Of a stretch of 64,000 nt of DNA, positions 10,362 to 21,914 are shown in pieces. A program made the translations under genes and the position numbers. Under the pieces are notes generated by a model. The model was not told the origin of the DNA. It did not search any database and saw only the letters and a program-made list of their open reading frames with translations. Source of the stretch: Marsupella aquatica. Lineage: Eukaryota; Marchantiophyta. The stretch is taken from positions 15,438,001 through 15,502,000 of the forward strand of contig OZ316894.1 of the NCBI GenBank assembly GCA_973895155.1, in the 5' to 3' direction. The number at the start of each line of letters is the position of its first letter. The stretch's first letter is position 1.

Positions 10362-11424
10362 GGCGGACAACACAAAAGCTTAGAAACCGTTAAGCCAGGG
10401 TCAATCAAGCAATTTAAGGTACATTCCGACGGCGGAACATAGAGCATACCTATGGTATTCATAGAAGTAGACCCAGGCATTGTCGCGAAGACTTAAAGTT
10501 AGGGGCTCCTCGGGCAAACTACGAGTTTCTGGCTGCGATTGGGACAGGCGACAAGCACTTTTCGGAGCAAACTCTCACTCCTTTATATTTTTTACTTTTC
10601 TCACAAAGGTTACAATAGGTGCCCTCAAGTAAGCTTGCCCGCAAGAGTCTGGTAGCTGGCCCTATGGCGGGCCGCTACCTCTAACTTGTCGAGTAGAACT
10701 CCTCGAGTGACTAACTACTCAAAATCTGACGGAAAAACTATCCTCCTTAGCTCACAAAACCAAAACTTGACTAGCTACTCCACTAGTCTAAAACAACTTA
10801 CACAAAACTCGGGCCTGGACCAACGAGGCTCCAAACTCGAGAAATCCCCGCCTAGATCGACGAGGCTCCAAACTTGAGAAATCCCCGCCTGGATCAAAAA
10901 CTCCACACCTGGATCCAACACTTGCCTAGAACTCCAAAACCGCCGCACAACAATCGAGTTCCGTAGAACGGAGCGGAAACTCACAGAATGCAACTCAACA
11001 GATCTCAATAGACAACCGCCAACCTCAATGAGCCGAGGCTCAAGTCTTAAGTAGCATCGAAAACCCAACCATCCAGCCTGAGCCAACTGCCATCAGCAAG
11101 GCTCATCCAAACTCCAAGCCCGATGACTCACCTAAACACCAAACCTGGTGACGACAAGTCACCCAATCACCAAACCTCAATCCATCCAACCAAGCAGCCC
11201 CTTCGAGTCAGCATGCACGCAACCCAACCGGGAGGCCTCGCCCATCATCCCCTATAAAAGCCATTCCTGAGCCGAAATCTTTCGGCACGACAGCGTGCTT
11301 AGCACCGGGTTGGGGGAATAAAGTGCCGTTTGCACATCCCTCTGTGCCCGAAACCTCAATACTAACGGAGTTTATCCCAGCCTAAGCCAAAATCCGCATA
11401 GGGACAAATCTTTAGGTGTGACAA
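10362..11424 (+). repeat. LTR-like segment of another retroelement
   Basis: It contains the hairpin ATTCCGACGGCGGAAC (10423-10438) followed by CATACCTA, shared with the gypsy LTRs and LTR-A. Further on are a TATA-like CCTATAAAAG (about 11250), AATAAAG (about 11317) and a TGACA end at 11424, consistent with an LTR. A 37-base direct repeat with the core GACGAGGCTCCAAACTTGAG occurs twice at 10819-10893. No target duplication was found, so the borders are approximate. Confidence 0.45.
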
Positions 11425-11459
11425 TCCCCTTTGCCCAGGCCTTTTTTGGGGCCCCGACC

Positions 11460-12365
11460 CCCTTGGTTTACCCTGACCATCTTGGTCTTTCAGGTCCAGC
11501 TTCGTCATGCATGGTCATTATTGTCGGAGGACGTGTAGAGCGTGGTCCCTGCATTCAAGGAAGTTGTTTTGGACAGCCCGGATTGAGTCCAACAAGTGAT
11601 TTCTGATCGCATGCACCGACATACCCTTTCCAACATGCTTTTTGAGGCACCCTCCAATTCAGTTTGGGCATGTATCTTATCTGGTTGGCGCTGGTTTGGC
11701 GGCTTGGCTATTAGCAGCTAGTCCTCTTTGGGCCCCCTTTCATATGAGTCCTTTTATCTTTACCACATCCACGTGCCTTCGGCTGGGTCTTCCTCACCCT
11801 TGCCTCTTGGGTCAGCCCACATGCATCTATGGTGCGCCCCTTGATCGGCAGGGCATTCATATTCTCAGGTGTGGTCATGGTAGTGAGAGGGCTGCAACAC
11901 ACAATGACGCCTAGATGTGGTGGCGGCCATTGCTCGTGACTCTGGGTACCATGTCATGATGGAGTAGAGACATGTGTTACCTCCACGGGATGGGGTTTCT
12001 GATCGTGGTTGGGCAGATTTGGTATTCTCTCATGCTGGAGTTTGTGCCCTTGGGGATGTTGTTGTTGCTGATCCAACTAGTGGGGCCAATGTGGCTTCTA
12101 CCGCTTGTGTACCAGGCCATGCCGTTGCGAGGGCAGCTCGACTGGAGGAGGAGGCCTATGCTGTGCGGTACCTTGGGGACCTCTTCTATCCGTTTGTCTT
12201 GGAGATATTTGGGGCGCTACACCCATCCTGACTGTTTCTATGCTCTTGCACAATTCAATACGTCGAGCGGAGGCCCTATTCCCTTGTGTCTATCATCACC
12301 GCATTCTTTAGACAGAGGGTGTTTGTTGCGCTTCAGCGGGCACAGGCTTTTCTATCCTTTGTAGG
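11460..12365 (+). pseudogene. Non-LTR retrotransposon C-terminal remnant
   Basis: Three frames together read as one decayed protein. The first part has CIYGAPLDRQGIHILRCGHG then AATHND, resembling the Cys/His finger (C-x-CG..LD..G.H.L.C...RHN) of some reverse-transcriptase C-termini. After a shift near 11910 comes DVVAAIARDSGYHVMME, a stop (about 11967), then LPPRDGVSDRGWADLVF and LGDVVVADPTSG. That order, finger followed by a D-x(n)-DVVV pattern, resembles the restriction-like nuclease domain of R2-like elements. This is family inference; no RT catalytic motif remains. The tail to 12365 is weaker. It is broken by at least two frameshifts and one stop. Confidence 0.5.
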
Positions 12366-12873
12366 GGGAGGTTGTTGGTCTTAGGGCCTCTAGTAGGATT
12401 CATTTGCTTGACTCTCCCATGCAGTTCACACCGGAACTATATTAGGCTCTTCAGTTTGCTGATCGGTAGGCTTTGGGGTCCTCATTTTGGGGTTTGCTGT
12501 AATTCTTTGTTTCTTTGATGTCTTGCCTTTCTTGGCCCCTTGGTTGTCCCCCCTTCATTGGGTCTTTTGCTTGAGGGATCATGTCTCCCTGTTGGGAGCC
12601 CTCTGTTTTCTGGGATATACTGCAATATCGGTATATCTGCCAGACGGTATAGAGGCTGGCAAAGGAAGACTATACCAGCCAGGCCAGATACTCTACAAGG
12701 TATCACCAAAATTGATGTGTTAGGCACGGTATTCCAATAAGTTACGTGAACCGGGTGGCAATACCTTGCAGTATCCCTGTCCAACACTGCGATACCTTAT
12801 CGGGATAGTATAACGGCCCAACACTGGTCAGGACCAGCCATCCCTATCAGTGATTACCGGCCAAGTATCAACA
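12366..12873. other. Spacer with degenerate ATACC words
   Basis: No gene is visible. From about 12610 to 12870 short words such as CCAGCCAG, GATACC and GGTCAGGACCAG recur loosely. It forms the left flank of the hAT-type element. Confidence 0.4.
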
Positions 12874-12905
12874 TAGGGGTCCAATCCAGGTTGCAGTGCG
12901 ACGGG
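12874..12905 (+). repeat. Left imperfect terminal inverted repeat of hAT element
   Basis: TAGGGG, then a GTTGCAGTGCGACGGGAAA block that pairs with GTTTGATGTGACGGGCAA read from the right end. Identity is moderate. Confidence 0.5.
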
Positions 12906-13009
12906 AAATTAGAACTTATTGTTTGTCTCTACACATGATGACATGAAACCGCATTGATGTTTGTGTCCCCGGTTTGGACTTGCCTGGCAAATAGGCCGTT
13001 TTAAGGCCG

Positions 13010-13705
13010 TCAACCGGCAAGCCGACACCCGGTCTCTCCCGGTCGTCATCATCCAGTCCCGGCCCGAGTAAATCCGGTCCCGGCCTGAGTACTCCCGGTC
13101 CTCTTCCCTCCCGGCCCCGGACCCTAAACTTCCCCCGGCCCGGACCCTTCACGAGGGGCCCGGACCCTAACGCCCCCCCCGGCCCGGACCTTCACCCTCC
13201 CGGCCCGGACCCTAAAGCCCCCCCGGACCCTAAAGCCCTCCCGGCCCGGACCCTAAAGGCCCCCGCCCGGCCCGGACCCTAAAGCGCCCCCCCCCGGCCC
13301 GGACCCCCCCTCCCGGCCCTAAAGCCCCCCCTCCCGGCCCGGACCCTAAAGCTCCCCCCCCCCTCCCGCCTCGGACCCTAAAGCCCCCCCGGCCCGGACC
13401 CTAAAGCTCCCCCCCTCCCGCCCCGGACTCTAAAGCCCCCCCGGCCCGGACCCCCCCCCTCCCGGCCCTAAAGCCCCCCCTCCCGGCCTGGACCCTAAAG
13501 CCCCCCCCTCCGCCCCGGTCCCTAAAGCCACCCCGGCCCGGCCCGGCCCACCCCCGCCCGACCCGGGCCCACCATGAGGGACCGGGCCGGGCCGGGCCGG
13601 GGGGGCTTTAGGGTTAGGTCGCGCGAGGAGGGCAGCCGCCGGGGGAGATCGGGCTCGGCCACCCGGGGTCGGCTCGCGAGGTGGGGTGGGGGGGGGAGAC
13701 CGGGA
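13010..13705. repeat. GC-rich array with CCCTAAA in each unit (left arm)
   Basis: A unit of roughly 20-30 bases, CGGCCCGGACCCTAAAGCCC followed by a C run, is repeated with variable length from about 13120 to 13545. It then turns into GGGCCGGGCCGGG-type guanine-rich sequence. Each unit holds CCCTAAA, the plant telomere heptamer, but separated by GC blocks, so it is not a telomeric tract. The C runs could form G-quadruplexes on the minus strand. It ends just before the TATA box at 13713. Confidence 0.75.
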
Positions 13706-13712
13706 CCGGGGC

Positions 13713-13718
13713 TATAAA
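13713..13718 (+). promoter_or_regulatory. TATA box of the kinase/RING gene
   Basis: TATAAA follows the GC-rich arm and is followed at 13719-13736 by the near-palindrome GTGAGGAGGTCTCCTCAC. A donor site lies about 75 bases downstream, consistent with a short leader exon. Confidence 0.55.
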
Positions 13719-13793
13719 GTGAGGAGGTCTCCTCACTTTCTCTCATTACTAACTTCTCAACTAAGTTTGCTTGTTGTGTAGGAGAGGCCTTTG

Positions 13794-14398
13794 GTAAGTT
13801 TTTCTTGCTTTTGCTTATGTTTTGTTTAGTTTTGAGTTTAGTTCACTAGTTTTTGAATTGTTTTGAGTCTTTTTTTTGCTATGCTTTGCCATGTATGACT
13901 TTAACATTTAGTTTTAATTTGGAGGGATATTAGTGTTCTCACGTATGCGCATGCTTGGAGCTTATGCTTGGCATGTGGTATTTCGTATGAGAGAACCTAA
14001 TATTACCTTAATAGTTTAGTGTGATTTGTGAATTGAGTGGAGTATTTTCTAGGATAGAGATTTTCATGTACGCATGCTTGGAGTTTCCGCTCGGCATGTG
14101 GTACTCTGCATGGATATCTCGATTCCTTGTAAATATTTCCACAACATTTACAAATGACATCTAAACTATAGGTTTCACATAGATTGGAATAGGAATGTAA
14201 CAACTTGAAGGAAAAGACATCTTTTGTGCGCATGCTTGGAGTTTCGGCTTGGCATGTGGTATTTCACATAGTTGTCTTTCCCTTTCATCGTTGTTACTTT
14301 CAAAGTACTAAACAAACGAATAAAAAATTGAACAAATATTAAAATTTCATTGCTTTGGTATTATTGGTACCAACACAAAGTGTGAAATGACATTTCAG
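13794..14398 (+). other. Probable 5' leader intron
   Basis: Donor TTG|GTAAGT at 13794 and acceptor TTTCAG at 14393-14398 bracket about 605 AT-rich bases containing the three left subterminal repeats. The first good ATG of the kinase frame (14512) lies 113 bases downstream. No transcript data are available. Confidence 0.5.
13936..14275 (+). repeat. Three left subterminal repeats of the hAT element
   Basis: Copies near 13936-13995, 14057-14120 and 14222-14270 share the core GCATGCTTGGAGTTTCGGCT then TGGCATGTGGTATTTC. Each copy has partly self-complementary flanks (for example GTTCTCACGTATG..CGTATGAGAGAAC). hAT transposases of the Ac type bind clustered subterminal motifs, so these are candidate binding sites. 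Confidence 0.75.
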
Positions 14399-14511
14399 GA
14401 TTGTTGATCCAGCTTTATTGTACTTGCATCATCCATACCCTCGGCAAGCAGCCAACACACTCCGTAAGCGCCTATTCTTTGTCCTACAACTTGTTGTGGT
14501 TACTTGAGAAC

Positions 14512-16170
14512 ATGGCCGCTGCAAATGTGAGTGTAGAGTATATGAAACTTTTTGAGGCAATGAAGACCATGCTAAACGAAGGATATCAACCAGATCCTCA
14601 TGCCCTCAATGCTCTACGGAATGCTCACAAAACCTTAGAAATTTGTAAACATGGCAAAACCTTAGGGAAACGGAAACATAGAGGAGGAGCAATTGGTGCT
14701 GCATTGAAAGAGAGAAGGCAACATGTGTTAGTTGCAATTTGGAAAAAGATTCTATATCCCTACACTTTGCCAGCACAGTATGAGCAGGATGGCTTTGAGA
14801 GGAAGTATGCTATGCATGGAGCAGAGGGTTACAAAAACCTTTTAAATGACATGGGACGTTGCATGCGTGAGACTGTGGAGAAAGAAGAGGACATGACCCG
14901 AGATGAAATTGCTGCCTTAATAAGTGATTTTGAGAAGCCAGGTGGATTTGTTGAACATTTGGCGTTGAACTTTGCGGTAAATCTTTGGGACAAGTTGGAA
15001 TCCAATTTGGATGAGGCTGGGTCCGTCATGCTTGGAGTTCCTGGGCTATACACACATAGAAGAGATTTGCTAGCTAAATGGAGTAAAGAGTTAGCAATGG
15101 CCAAATCGGAGAGTAATGTCAAATATGCGAGCAAGGTCGTGCAGTTTGGAGAGATTGGCGTGGAGGTTGCAGATAGAGGAACGTGTCCATCACGAGTTGT
15201 TCCCATGGTCAGGAGTATTCATTTCTTGAGGAGGGAGCAAGTATCAAATTTGCATCGCATTGGAAGTGGCATCCAAGGACATGTGTTCATATGTCATATA
15301 TTGGATTGCCCATTGATTCCTCGAAATGCAACATTGGTTGCAAAATGATTTAAGGATGGAGACCGGCACAAGAGACGAACAGATGCCTTACAAGAAGTGC
15401 TCATGAGAGGTTTGAATCACAAAGGAATAATTGGGGCCTTGGCAATGACTATCGAAGATCCACCAAAACTTATCTATGACCATTACAATGGAGGTGACTT
15501 GGGAAGCTTCATAGATAAGTGTGGGAAATGGAGTAAGAGCAAAGGGAAGACCCAATCCACTTCTGAGGTTGATGTGACATTCATATCCGAAAAGAAACTC
15601 TTTTTGAAACATCGTTTGGGGATTGCTATGGCTCTATTGGAGACCTTGCAATATTTGCATGCACACGACCGTTTCCATTGTGATCTTCATTTTGGGAACA
15701 TCCTTCTTCACTTTGATCACGAGGATGATTTGGCAATTAGAGTTTATGTAGGAATATGTGATTTTGGGTTGTCCAAACACAAGTCACAATGCACATTACC
15801 ACAAAATTGAATGTGGCCCACCTCTACAGAGAAAGCAGTTGCGTATCAAAAACAATATCCACAATTAGCGCCTAAGCTAGTTCGTTCCGATCCAGCAGAG
15901 TACAGTCAAGCAACTGACATATATGCTTTGGGCAATGTCTTTGAGACATTACTCACAGAAAATTGGGATGGAATGATCCCAATGACACGATATTTGAATA
16001 GGGGTTGGAATGCTAGAGAGCATGGCCCTAAATTGGATATTATGATACGTGACATGATGGCCATTGATGTCAAGAAAAGAATGGATTGTGTTCATTGGAG
16101 TTTGAAAATGATGAGGATATTCCAAGATTGTAGATTAGTTCAGCACAATAGTCCTTATCTAAGAGATTAG
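14512..16170 (+). pseudogene. Protein kinase carried by the hAT element
   Basis: The frame from ATG 14512 (MAAANVSVEYMKLFEAMKTM) has an N-terminal helical region of about 240 residues and then a eukaryotic protein kinase fold. Visible parts are the glycine loop IGSGIQGHVF (about residue 250), the ATP-binding lysine in TLVAK (278), hinge LIYDHYNGGDL, catalytic loop HCDLHFGN (Asp 391, Asn 396), CDFGLSK (Asp 417) and the later DIYALGNVFETLL helix. HRD is HCD, so the usual arginine is missing; Asp and Asn are kept. Two in-frame TGA codons interrupt it, at 15346-15348 directly after the lysine and at 15808-15810 in the activation segment; reading resumes in the same frame after each. This suggests a recently inactivated Ser/Thr or Tyr kinase-like gene. 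It is followed by an intron-like stretch and the RING-like part. Substrate unknown. Confidence 0.8.
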
Positions 16171-16342
16171 GGATTTCATAGTTTCATCGTGAATGACAAT
16201 GATAGATGTCATGAACTATTATCTATTTAATCATGTCATATGAATTAAATGTATTACTCATTTTGCTTCATTGTATTTTGTTATCAATTTTATCTTGAAG
16301 GGTGTATGGTGAATGAATGCTAAAAATGTTTTTGTTATTGTA
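16171..16342 (+). other. Probable intron between kinase and RING-like parts
   Basis: The kinase frame stops at 16168-16170. AT-rich sequence follows and ends in TTATTGTAG at 16343, a good acceptor, just before the next coding stretch. No strong donor is obvious, so kinase and RING parts could also be separate genes. Confidence 0.4.
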
Positions 16343-16354
16343 GAATCTGCAAGG

Positions 16355-18284
16355 ATGGGAAAATGGGATTTAGAATTCGACGAGGAGGAAAAACCTAAAA
16401 AGATTCCATATTTATATTTGCAACCTGCTCAGGATTTACACCTTTGGTCTCAGGATTAATACGCTGAAGAAGATTCTCAACCCATAGACGAGGACATTGG
16501 AATGAGTAGCAATCATGCAGGGCAAAGCATAACCAAAATGGATGAGGACACCAAGGATGTTGAATGGAATATCACAATGCCAAATGTGAAACCTCCTCAC
16601 AATGAATGGCCCATCAACGCCAAAGAATTGGAGATATTAATGCCACGTGTGGAGTTCCAAAAATGGATGAAAATCATTTTTGATGATGAAAATTTATGGG
16701 CCACAAGGTCTTGGATTCAAGAGAAGTACACAATGTCCAAGGTAACACATGTGGAAATTGGCAAGCATTGGCAACAAAGATTTCGAGAGTATGCTCCAAA
16801 GAAAGCGCAAGGCAAAACAAGCTCGGTTTATCCTCCTTTTCTCCGACTCCTAATTGCTGAATTTATTCTCAAGTGGAAGGTGGATTACCGTTGGGAAACA
16901 GAAGAGGGCAAGATGACTCACTCTGTGCATCAGTCTGTCCTGGACATTGTAGGTTTCAAGAACAACAAAAATACTACAAAAGATATGTCGAGTCAAGCAA
17001 CCAAGAAAGGGTCAAAAAGAAAGATACATGATGTGCAAGATATTCATGCACATCAGAAAGATAAGCCGACTGCACTGGAACGACTCGTCACTAAATCTGA
17101 AAGTTTCAGCGCACCAAAACATGTGGACAAAACATCAAACATTGCAGCATCTACAAGTAACAATTTACCAGGAAAGTTCACTAGTATTTTGGATCCAAAG
17201 AAAGAATCATTGAGCATGGAGATTGTGTGCAAGAGTTTGGACACAGAGATTGGTCATTTGATCGAGAACAATCTTCGCACAAAGTTTTGTCTTGACCTTT
17301 GTGAAGCTGGCAGCATTGACTACTACAAGTCAAAGTTGTAAGATAATGTTTTGAAGATGAAAGCAATGGAAAAAATACCCATTCAAAGTGTGACTACCTC
17401 GGAGGTGAAGGAATACAAGGTGCAACTGTACGACAAGATCGATGGAGGAGATCGCAAAGCTCAACAAACAACTTGCCCAAAAGGATGGTCAATGTAGTCA
17501 AATGAAACAAGTTCAAGAGGCAGATAGAGTCATTCAGGATTTGAAGAATCAGGTTGCATCACAAGAGGTGATCATAAGCAATCTGCAAGAGGAGATCGAG
17601 CAAATCAACACTGTTGAGGTGGATGGACAGTCAGATAAGGAAAAATCAAGATGCAAGAACTACAATTATATGAACTTGCAAATGATTGATCCTACGAGAG
17701 AATCTCATCTTTTTCCGGATGTGGAGGAGGATCCAGAAGATATAGAGAAATTTTTTGACAAGTGGAAGACCGATAAAAGTATGGCCTAATTTATTCGAGA
17801 AAATGATGGAAGATGTACTTGGTGCTTGTATCCATGGGGTCCTGAATCTGTTTCCATTTTGGGAACATGCGGTCACTTATGGCATCATGCTTGCTTGTTT
17901 TGGTGGATGAAGAAGAGCCGAAAATGTTGGTGTCAGAAACCATTTCATGAACGAGAGTATGAGCAACGAGGTTTGTTGAAACAAATGCCACCAATGGAGA
18001 CACAGCAAGACACTGAAGACATGACTCAAGAGAGTATTGCAATGGCACAGAGCGATTCAAGGCCCATTGACAATTTCACAGTTAATGAATACAACTTGTC
18101 AGATGGTGACTTTCACAATTTGCTATTCAGCGGTAGATTCCAACAGTGGAAGGAATATGCCATGGCCAATCGTCCAACAACAGATGAGCAAAACATGCAG
18201 CGATCTATTCGTCGCCATCGTCGTCGTCAGCAACTGGCAAAGGTGAAAGCAGAAGCGCAAGACAATGAGAACCCAAATGAGTAG
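16355..18284 (+). pseudogene. Coiled-coil/RING-like protein of the hAT element
   Basis: Starting MGKWDLEFDEEEKPKK at 16355, the frame runs through an in-frame TAA (about 16457) into a conserved-looking domain (WPINAKELEILMPRVEF ... FLRLLIAEFILKWKVDYRW, about 16610-16900) and a Lys-rich linker, stopping at 17339-17341. After a one-base shift near 17440 it continues as a coiled coil (LNKQLAQKDGQCSQMKQVQE ... LQEEIEQI, 17457-17620), a TAA at 17787-17789, and a Cys/His finger at 17813-17945: CTWC, then CGHLWHHACLFWW, then CWCQKPF. The finger fits a RING-H2-like C-x2-C..C-x-H-x2-H-x2-C..C-x-C pattern, with the last pair one residue shorter than usual. RING proteins often act as ubiquitin ligases; that activity is only inferred. 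The C-terminus is rich in Arg and His. Architecture resembles the gene at 58232-60730. Confidence 0.7.
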
Positions 18285-18396
18285 GTTGCACACACAATGT
18301 TTAGTATAGCATATTTTATTGCATAGGACATGCACAATCCGGCATAGTATATCATAGTTTGTCGTATAGTACTAGCATGTAATACCTAAACAGATA

Positions 18397-21255
18397 TCAA
18401 GGTTGTGACGAAAAGTGCCTTGTGTTATTGTTCTCATTTTCTTGCAACTGTCGATCAAATTGAAATTGTCTTGTCATCCATTGGACCGGATCTGCGCTAT
18501 GATATTCTTGAAATGCTCCAACACGGGCATGTATGCTTGATGTGTATGGATTTGTCATGTTCTGCCTTTCATACATATTTTGTGTTGGAGAAGCATGTTG
18601 TCCCCACTGTGCATCATCAGGTTGCGCAAACAAAGTTGGTGTTGTTTTCTCAGGACAGAGCTCCGATGCAGCACCTCGTCGTTGAAATAAGTACAAAGTA
18701 CTTGCTTGGACATCATTTTGTAGATTCAATGTTGGGTATGTGAAGGATGGGTTTGGTTGGGAAGGCACTACAAAGTTTGCATCAAATGAGTAGTCCTCGT
18801 CATCCTGAATTTGAGACTCATCGATTGTAGGGAACATCATTAAATCCATTTCATCTTCCCATTCTCCGACATCACTTATTTCAGTATCTGGTGGAATACG
18901 AGTCAACATGTCACTATCAGTGTGTAATGATAATCCTTGCAAAGCCTCATCTGCGTCATCAATTGTATCAAAATCCTCCACGTCATCCTCTCCAAGAGCC
19001 GCACATGTAACACCATGTTGTTGAGTGTGACATCCTTCTATGGAAGTAGGCCTTGGGCCATCATTTGTTGTTGTTCTTTCATCATATCGTCTATACATAG
19101 ACGTATGAGGGTTTTTCACCTTTGTGAGCCCTTTTTGCACCCTCGAATTTGTGAATACAAAAACCAAGTCTTTTGCCCGATCATTGGTCAACCTATTACG
19201 GCTTTTTGAATGGATAAAGCCGTACGAACTCCAATTTCGTTCGCATGAAGATGCACACATTTGTTGATGCGTGATTCTTCTCGCCATCAATCTTAGCTCC
19301 GCGTAATCAGCTCCATACAAATGCCACTACTCTCCTGGACTTAATTTCCCAATATTTGATTGTGCTCCTCTAATTGCAACCGATGAATTTGGCAAATTTT
19401 TTTGAGCCTCAAATGCCTGCATTTGGATGTCAGAAATAAGTGTCGTCATATCTCGATCATGGTTGATTCCTGCCTTCACCTTGTGTTCTGCATATCTACG
19501 AATGTAATCATTGAAGCCTCTATACAGTTCTGCATCTCTTGCCACATCTTCATCTTCATCGAAGAAAAATTGAGGATTCAGATATGCTGCTGCTAACATG
19601 AAATCAGTAGTAAGTGATTTTCGTCGATCCATATACACTTTCATTATCTTTGGTTTTAAGTAATCTGTTACTAATGTACAACCCTCCATGCTCGCCTCCA
19701 GTTTAGCTATTCCTTTTTTCAAGCTCCATTATAGCCAAGGAGACTGTGGTGAAACTCCATCGAATTCTCGCAACATCTTCACCAACGGCAGGAAAAAAGC
19801 AACTGTAGATTTTACTTGAGCCCAAAATGTATCTTGCTGTATCCACGATTTAAGTTCGTCTGCCTTTCCCCTCGTCATATGCCCCTGTGACTTTAGTCGA
19901 ACTGGCAGGCGATCACGATAGGATTGCCACTTATCATCAATGACCATTTGTTGTAAAGCTCCTCTTAGCTCCAATGCTCTCTGCGCCATTAAAAAATTTG
20001 TTGCAAATCTCGTTGCATTTGGATTTAACAACTTCCTGTCACCAGATTTCCTCACAAATATTGCAGACAACTTTTGTGATGATGTAACTGCTTTAACTAT
20101 CCATCTCAAGTGCTTAAAAATCATTTTGAATGGATTTTTTTTCCACTCATCTAGCACAACATTCTTGTGGCCACACATGTCTTCTAGCAACAAATTAAAA
20201 ACGTGGGCAACACACCAACTCCATGTCACATGCGGATATTTTTTCATGACTATCTCTTCACCTGCTACACGATTTGCAGGCGCCCCATCGGTAACAATTT
20301 GTATGATGTGATCGGCGCCAATGTCATCTATGTATTTTAACCACATGTCACCAAGATACTTCCCATCTTTCTTGTCAGCTTGTGCAACGTTCCAACTATC
20401 CAAAAAGAAATCTCCTTTTGAACTCAACAACATGACATTCATCAAAGGTTCCCTTCGGATATTTTCCCATCCATCAGATGAAAGGGAATATCCAAAAGGT
20501 TTTGCCTCCTTCATTGTTTTTGTCATGTCCTTTGTAAGATCAACTCTAGCCTCCTCCAATAATTTCATTCTCAAATTTTGCATACCCGGAAGAGAATATC
20601 CATTTACAATCCTTTTCGAGGTTTCTGTGACTGCTTCACGAAAGAAAGGATTCTCCGACACATTGAACGGAATACCACTTGAATAAAAAGCTTTGGCCCA
20701 CAGCTTATCCAAATGAGCTCTATTTGGAATTTGATAAGCATCCATGATTGGGTTTGCAAAATTTGATGCTCTACTTCGATGACTCATATTTCCATCCTCA
20801 TCGAGGTCAACAAAATTTGAGTCTCGAGTTGATGCTTGCGAATTGGAAGATGGGTTATATGACCTACGACCTCTCATGGATAACAAAACATGACTTCCAT
20901 CACTTCGTTTGTACTTTATGGATGGGTCAACCTTTATGACATTGTACATTCTATTGATGTCATTTAAGTCAACAACTCCATATAAGCCTGTGCAAGGTGG
21001 CGCACCTCCTTTGTGTATGTTTCCCATCAAATGTGCTTTTGCTCGTGTTGCATGATGCGTTGTATATTTCTTACAAAATTTGCATCTTCGATATATACGA
21101 TTAATATCATTACATGCTGATGGCGTATCACATCGTTCAAAATATTTCCACACTGGGGAAAAATTTGCACTACGATCTCGATTGTGATTTCCACCGTGCC
21201 TAATAGGAGTAGAATGAGCTGATGAGTTGCCCGACTCATCTTCTTCGGAAGACAT
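18397..21255 (-). pseudogene. hAT-family transposase
   Basis: The minus-strand frame starts MSSEEDESGNSSAHSTP at 21255, about 34 bases below a TATA box. It has a BED-type zinc finger (CKFC...HLMGNIH), a DUF659/hAT catalytic core with SDGW, IVTDGAPANRVAGEE and WCVAHVFNLLLEDM, and a C-terminal dimerisation region (RRITHQQMCASSCERNWSSY, then HSKSRNRLTNDRAKDLVFVF). An acidic tail follows to 18397. In-frame stops are TAA at 19729-19731 and TAG at 19327-19329; the same frame continues across both. Length, about 950 codons, is within or slightly above the family range because of the tail. hAT transposases cut and paste DNA in the nucleus using an RNase H-like fold. The gene converges on the kinase/RING gene, with only about 110 bases between their stops. 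Confidence 0.9.
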
Positions 21256-21288
21256 GATCGAAAACAAGAACTTTACACACAAAGTGAC

Positions 21289-21296
21289 TTTTTATA
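21289..21296 (-). promoter_or_regulatory. TATA box of the hAT transposase gene
   Basis: TATAAAAA on the minus strand in GACGTATAAAAAGTCAC, about 34 bases upstream of the ATG at 21255, leaving a very short leader. Confidence 0.55.
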
Positions 21297-21386
21297 CGTC
21301 ACTAAACATAGTCACTTAATAAAAATTGAATGATTATTTGTTAGTCTTTTGAAGTAACAACAATAAAACGAGAAAAAAAAACTACT

Positions 21387-21718
21387 GTGAAATATCACAC
21401 GTCGAGTCAAACTCCAAACATGCGCACAGTGGTTCTCTTTTGTTTTCTGGTTGTTAACATTCCTATCCGACGTATGTGATATCTATAATTTAATGAGCAT
21501 TTGTCGATATAGTGAAAACATATGAGACAATTAGTGATAATCATGTAAAATATCACATGTCAAGCTTTAGCTCCAAACATGCGTACATGAATGTCAACAT
21601 TGTCGAAATTTGTTTCACGATACCCACAAGTACCACTAAATTGTTAAGGGATAAGAAGAAAATTATTATGCGGATTACCACATGCCGAGTAAAACCTCCA
21701 AGCACGCGCGCACAAAAG
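21387..21718 (-). repeat. Three right subterminal repeats of the hAT element
   Basis: Inverted copies of the left repeats lie near 21387-21430, 21543-21588 and 21668-21718. On the minus strand they read, for example, GCGCATGTTTGGAGTTTGAC then GTGTGATATTTCACAG. Spacing of about 120-155 bases is similar to the left side. Confidence 0.75.
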
Positions 21719-21914
21719 TCTTTTCTATCTCTTTACATAGAGTGCTCTACTTTTAGTGAAGTGTGTCTAATGAGAAAAACTCAAAGTTTTATACAATTTA
21801 GAATGAAAAAATGTTCTATATTTAGCGGGGTTGAAATACTAGATAGGCGAGAAATCGTCACAACCCCAAATTAGCAGATATGGCTTATCTCAATTGAGTT
21901 TATCCATAACTCTA

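Noticed and set aside
13120-13545. Interstitial telomere tract
   Set aside because: CCCTAAA occurs once per unit, separated by GC-rich blocks, not as a head-to-tail heptamer array.
15346-15348. In-frame TGA read as selenocysteine or recoded codon
   Set aside because: TGA, TAA and TAG all occur in frame in unrelated elements of this window; mutational decay explains them better.
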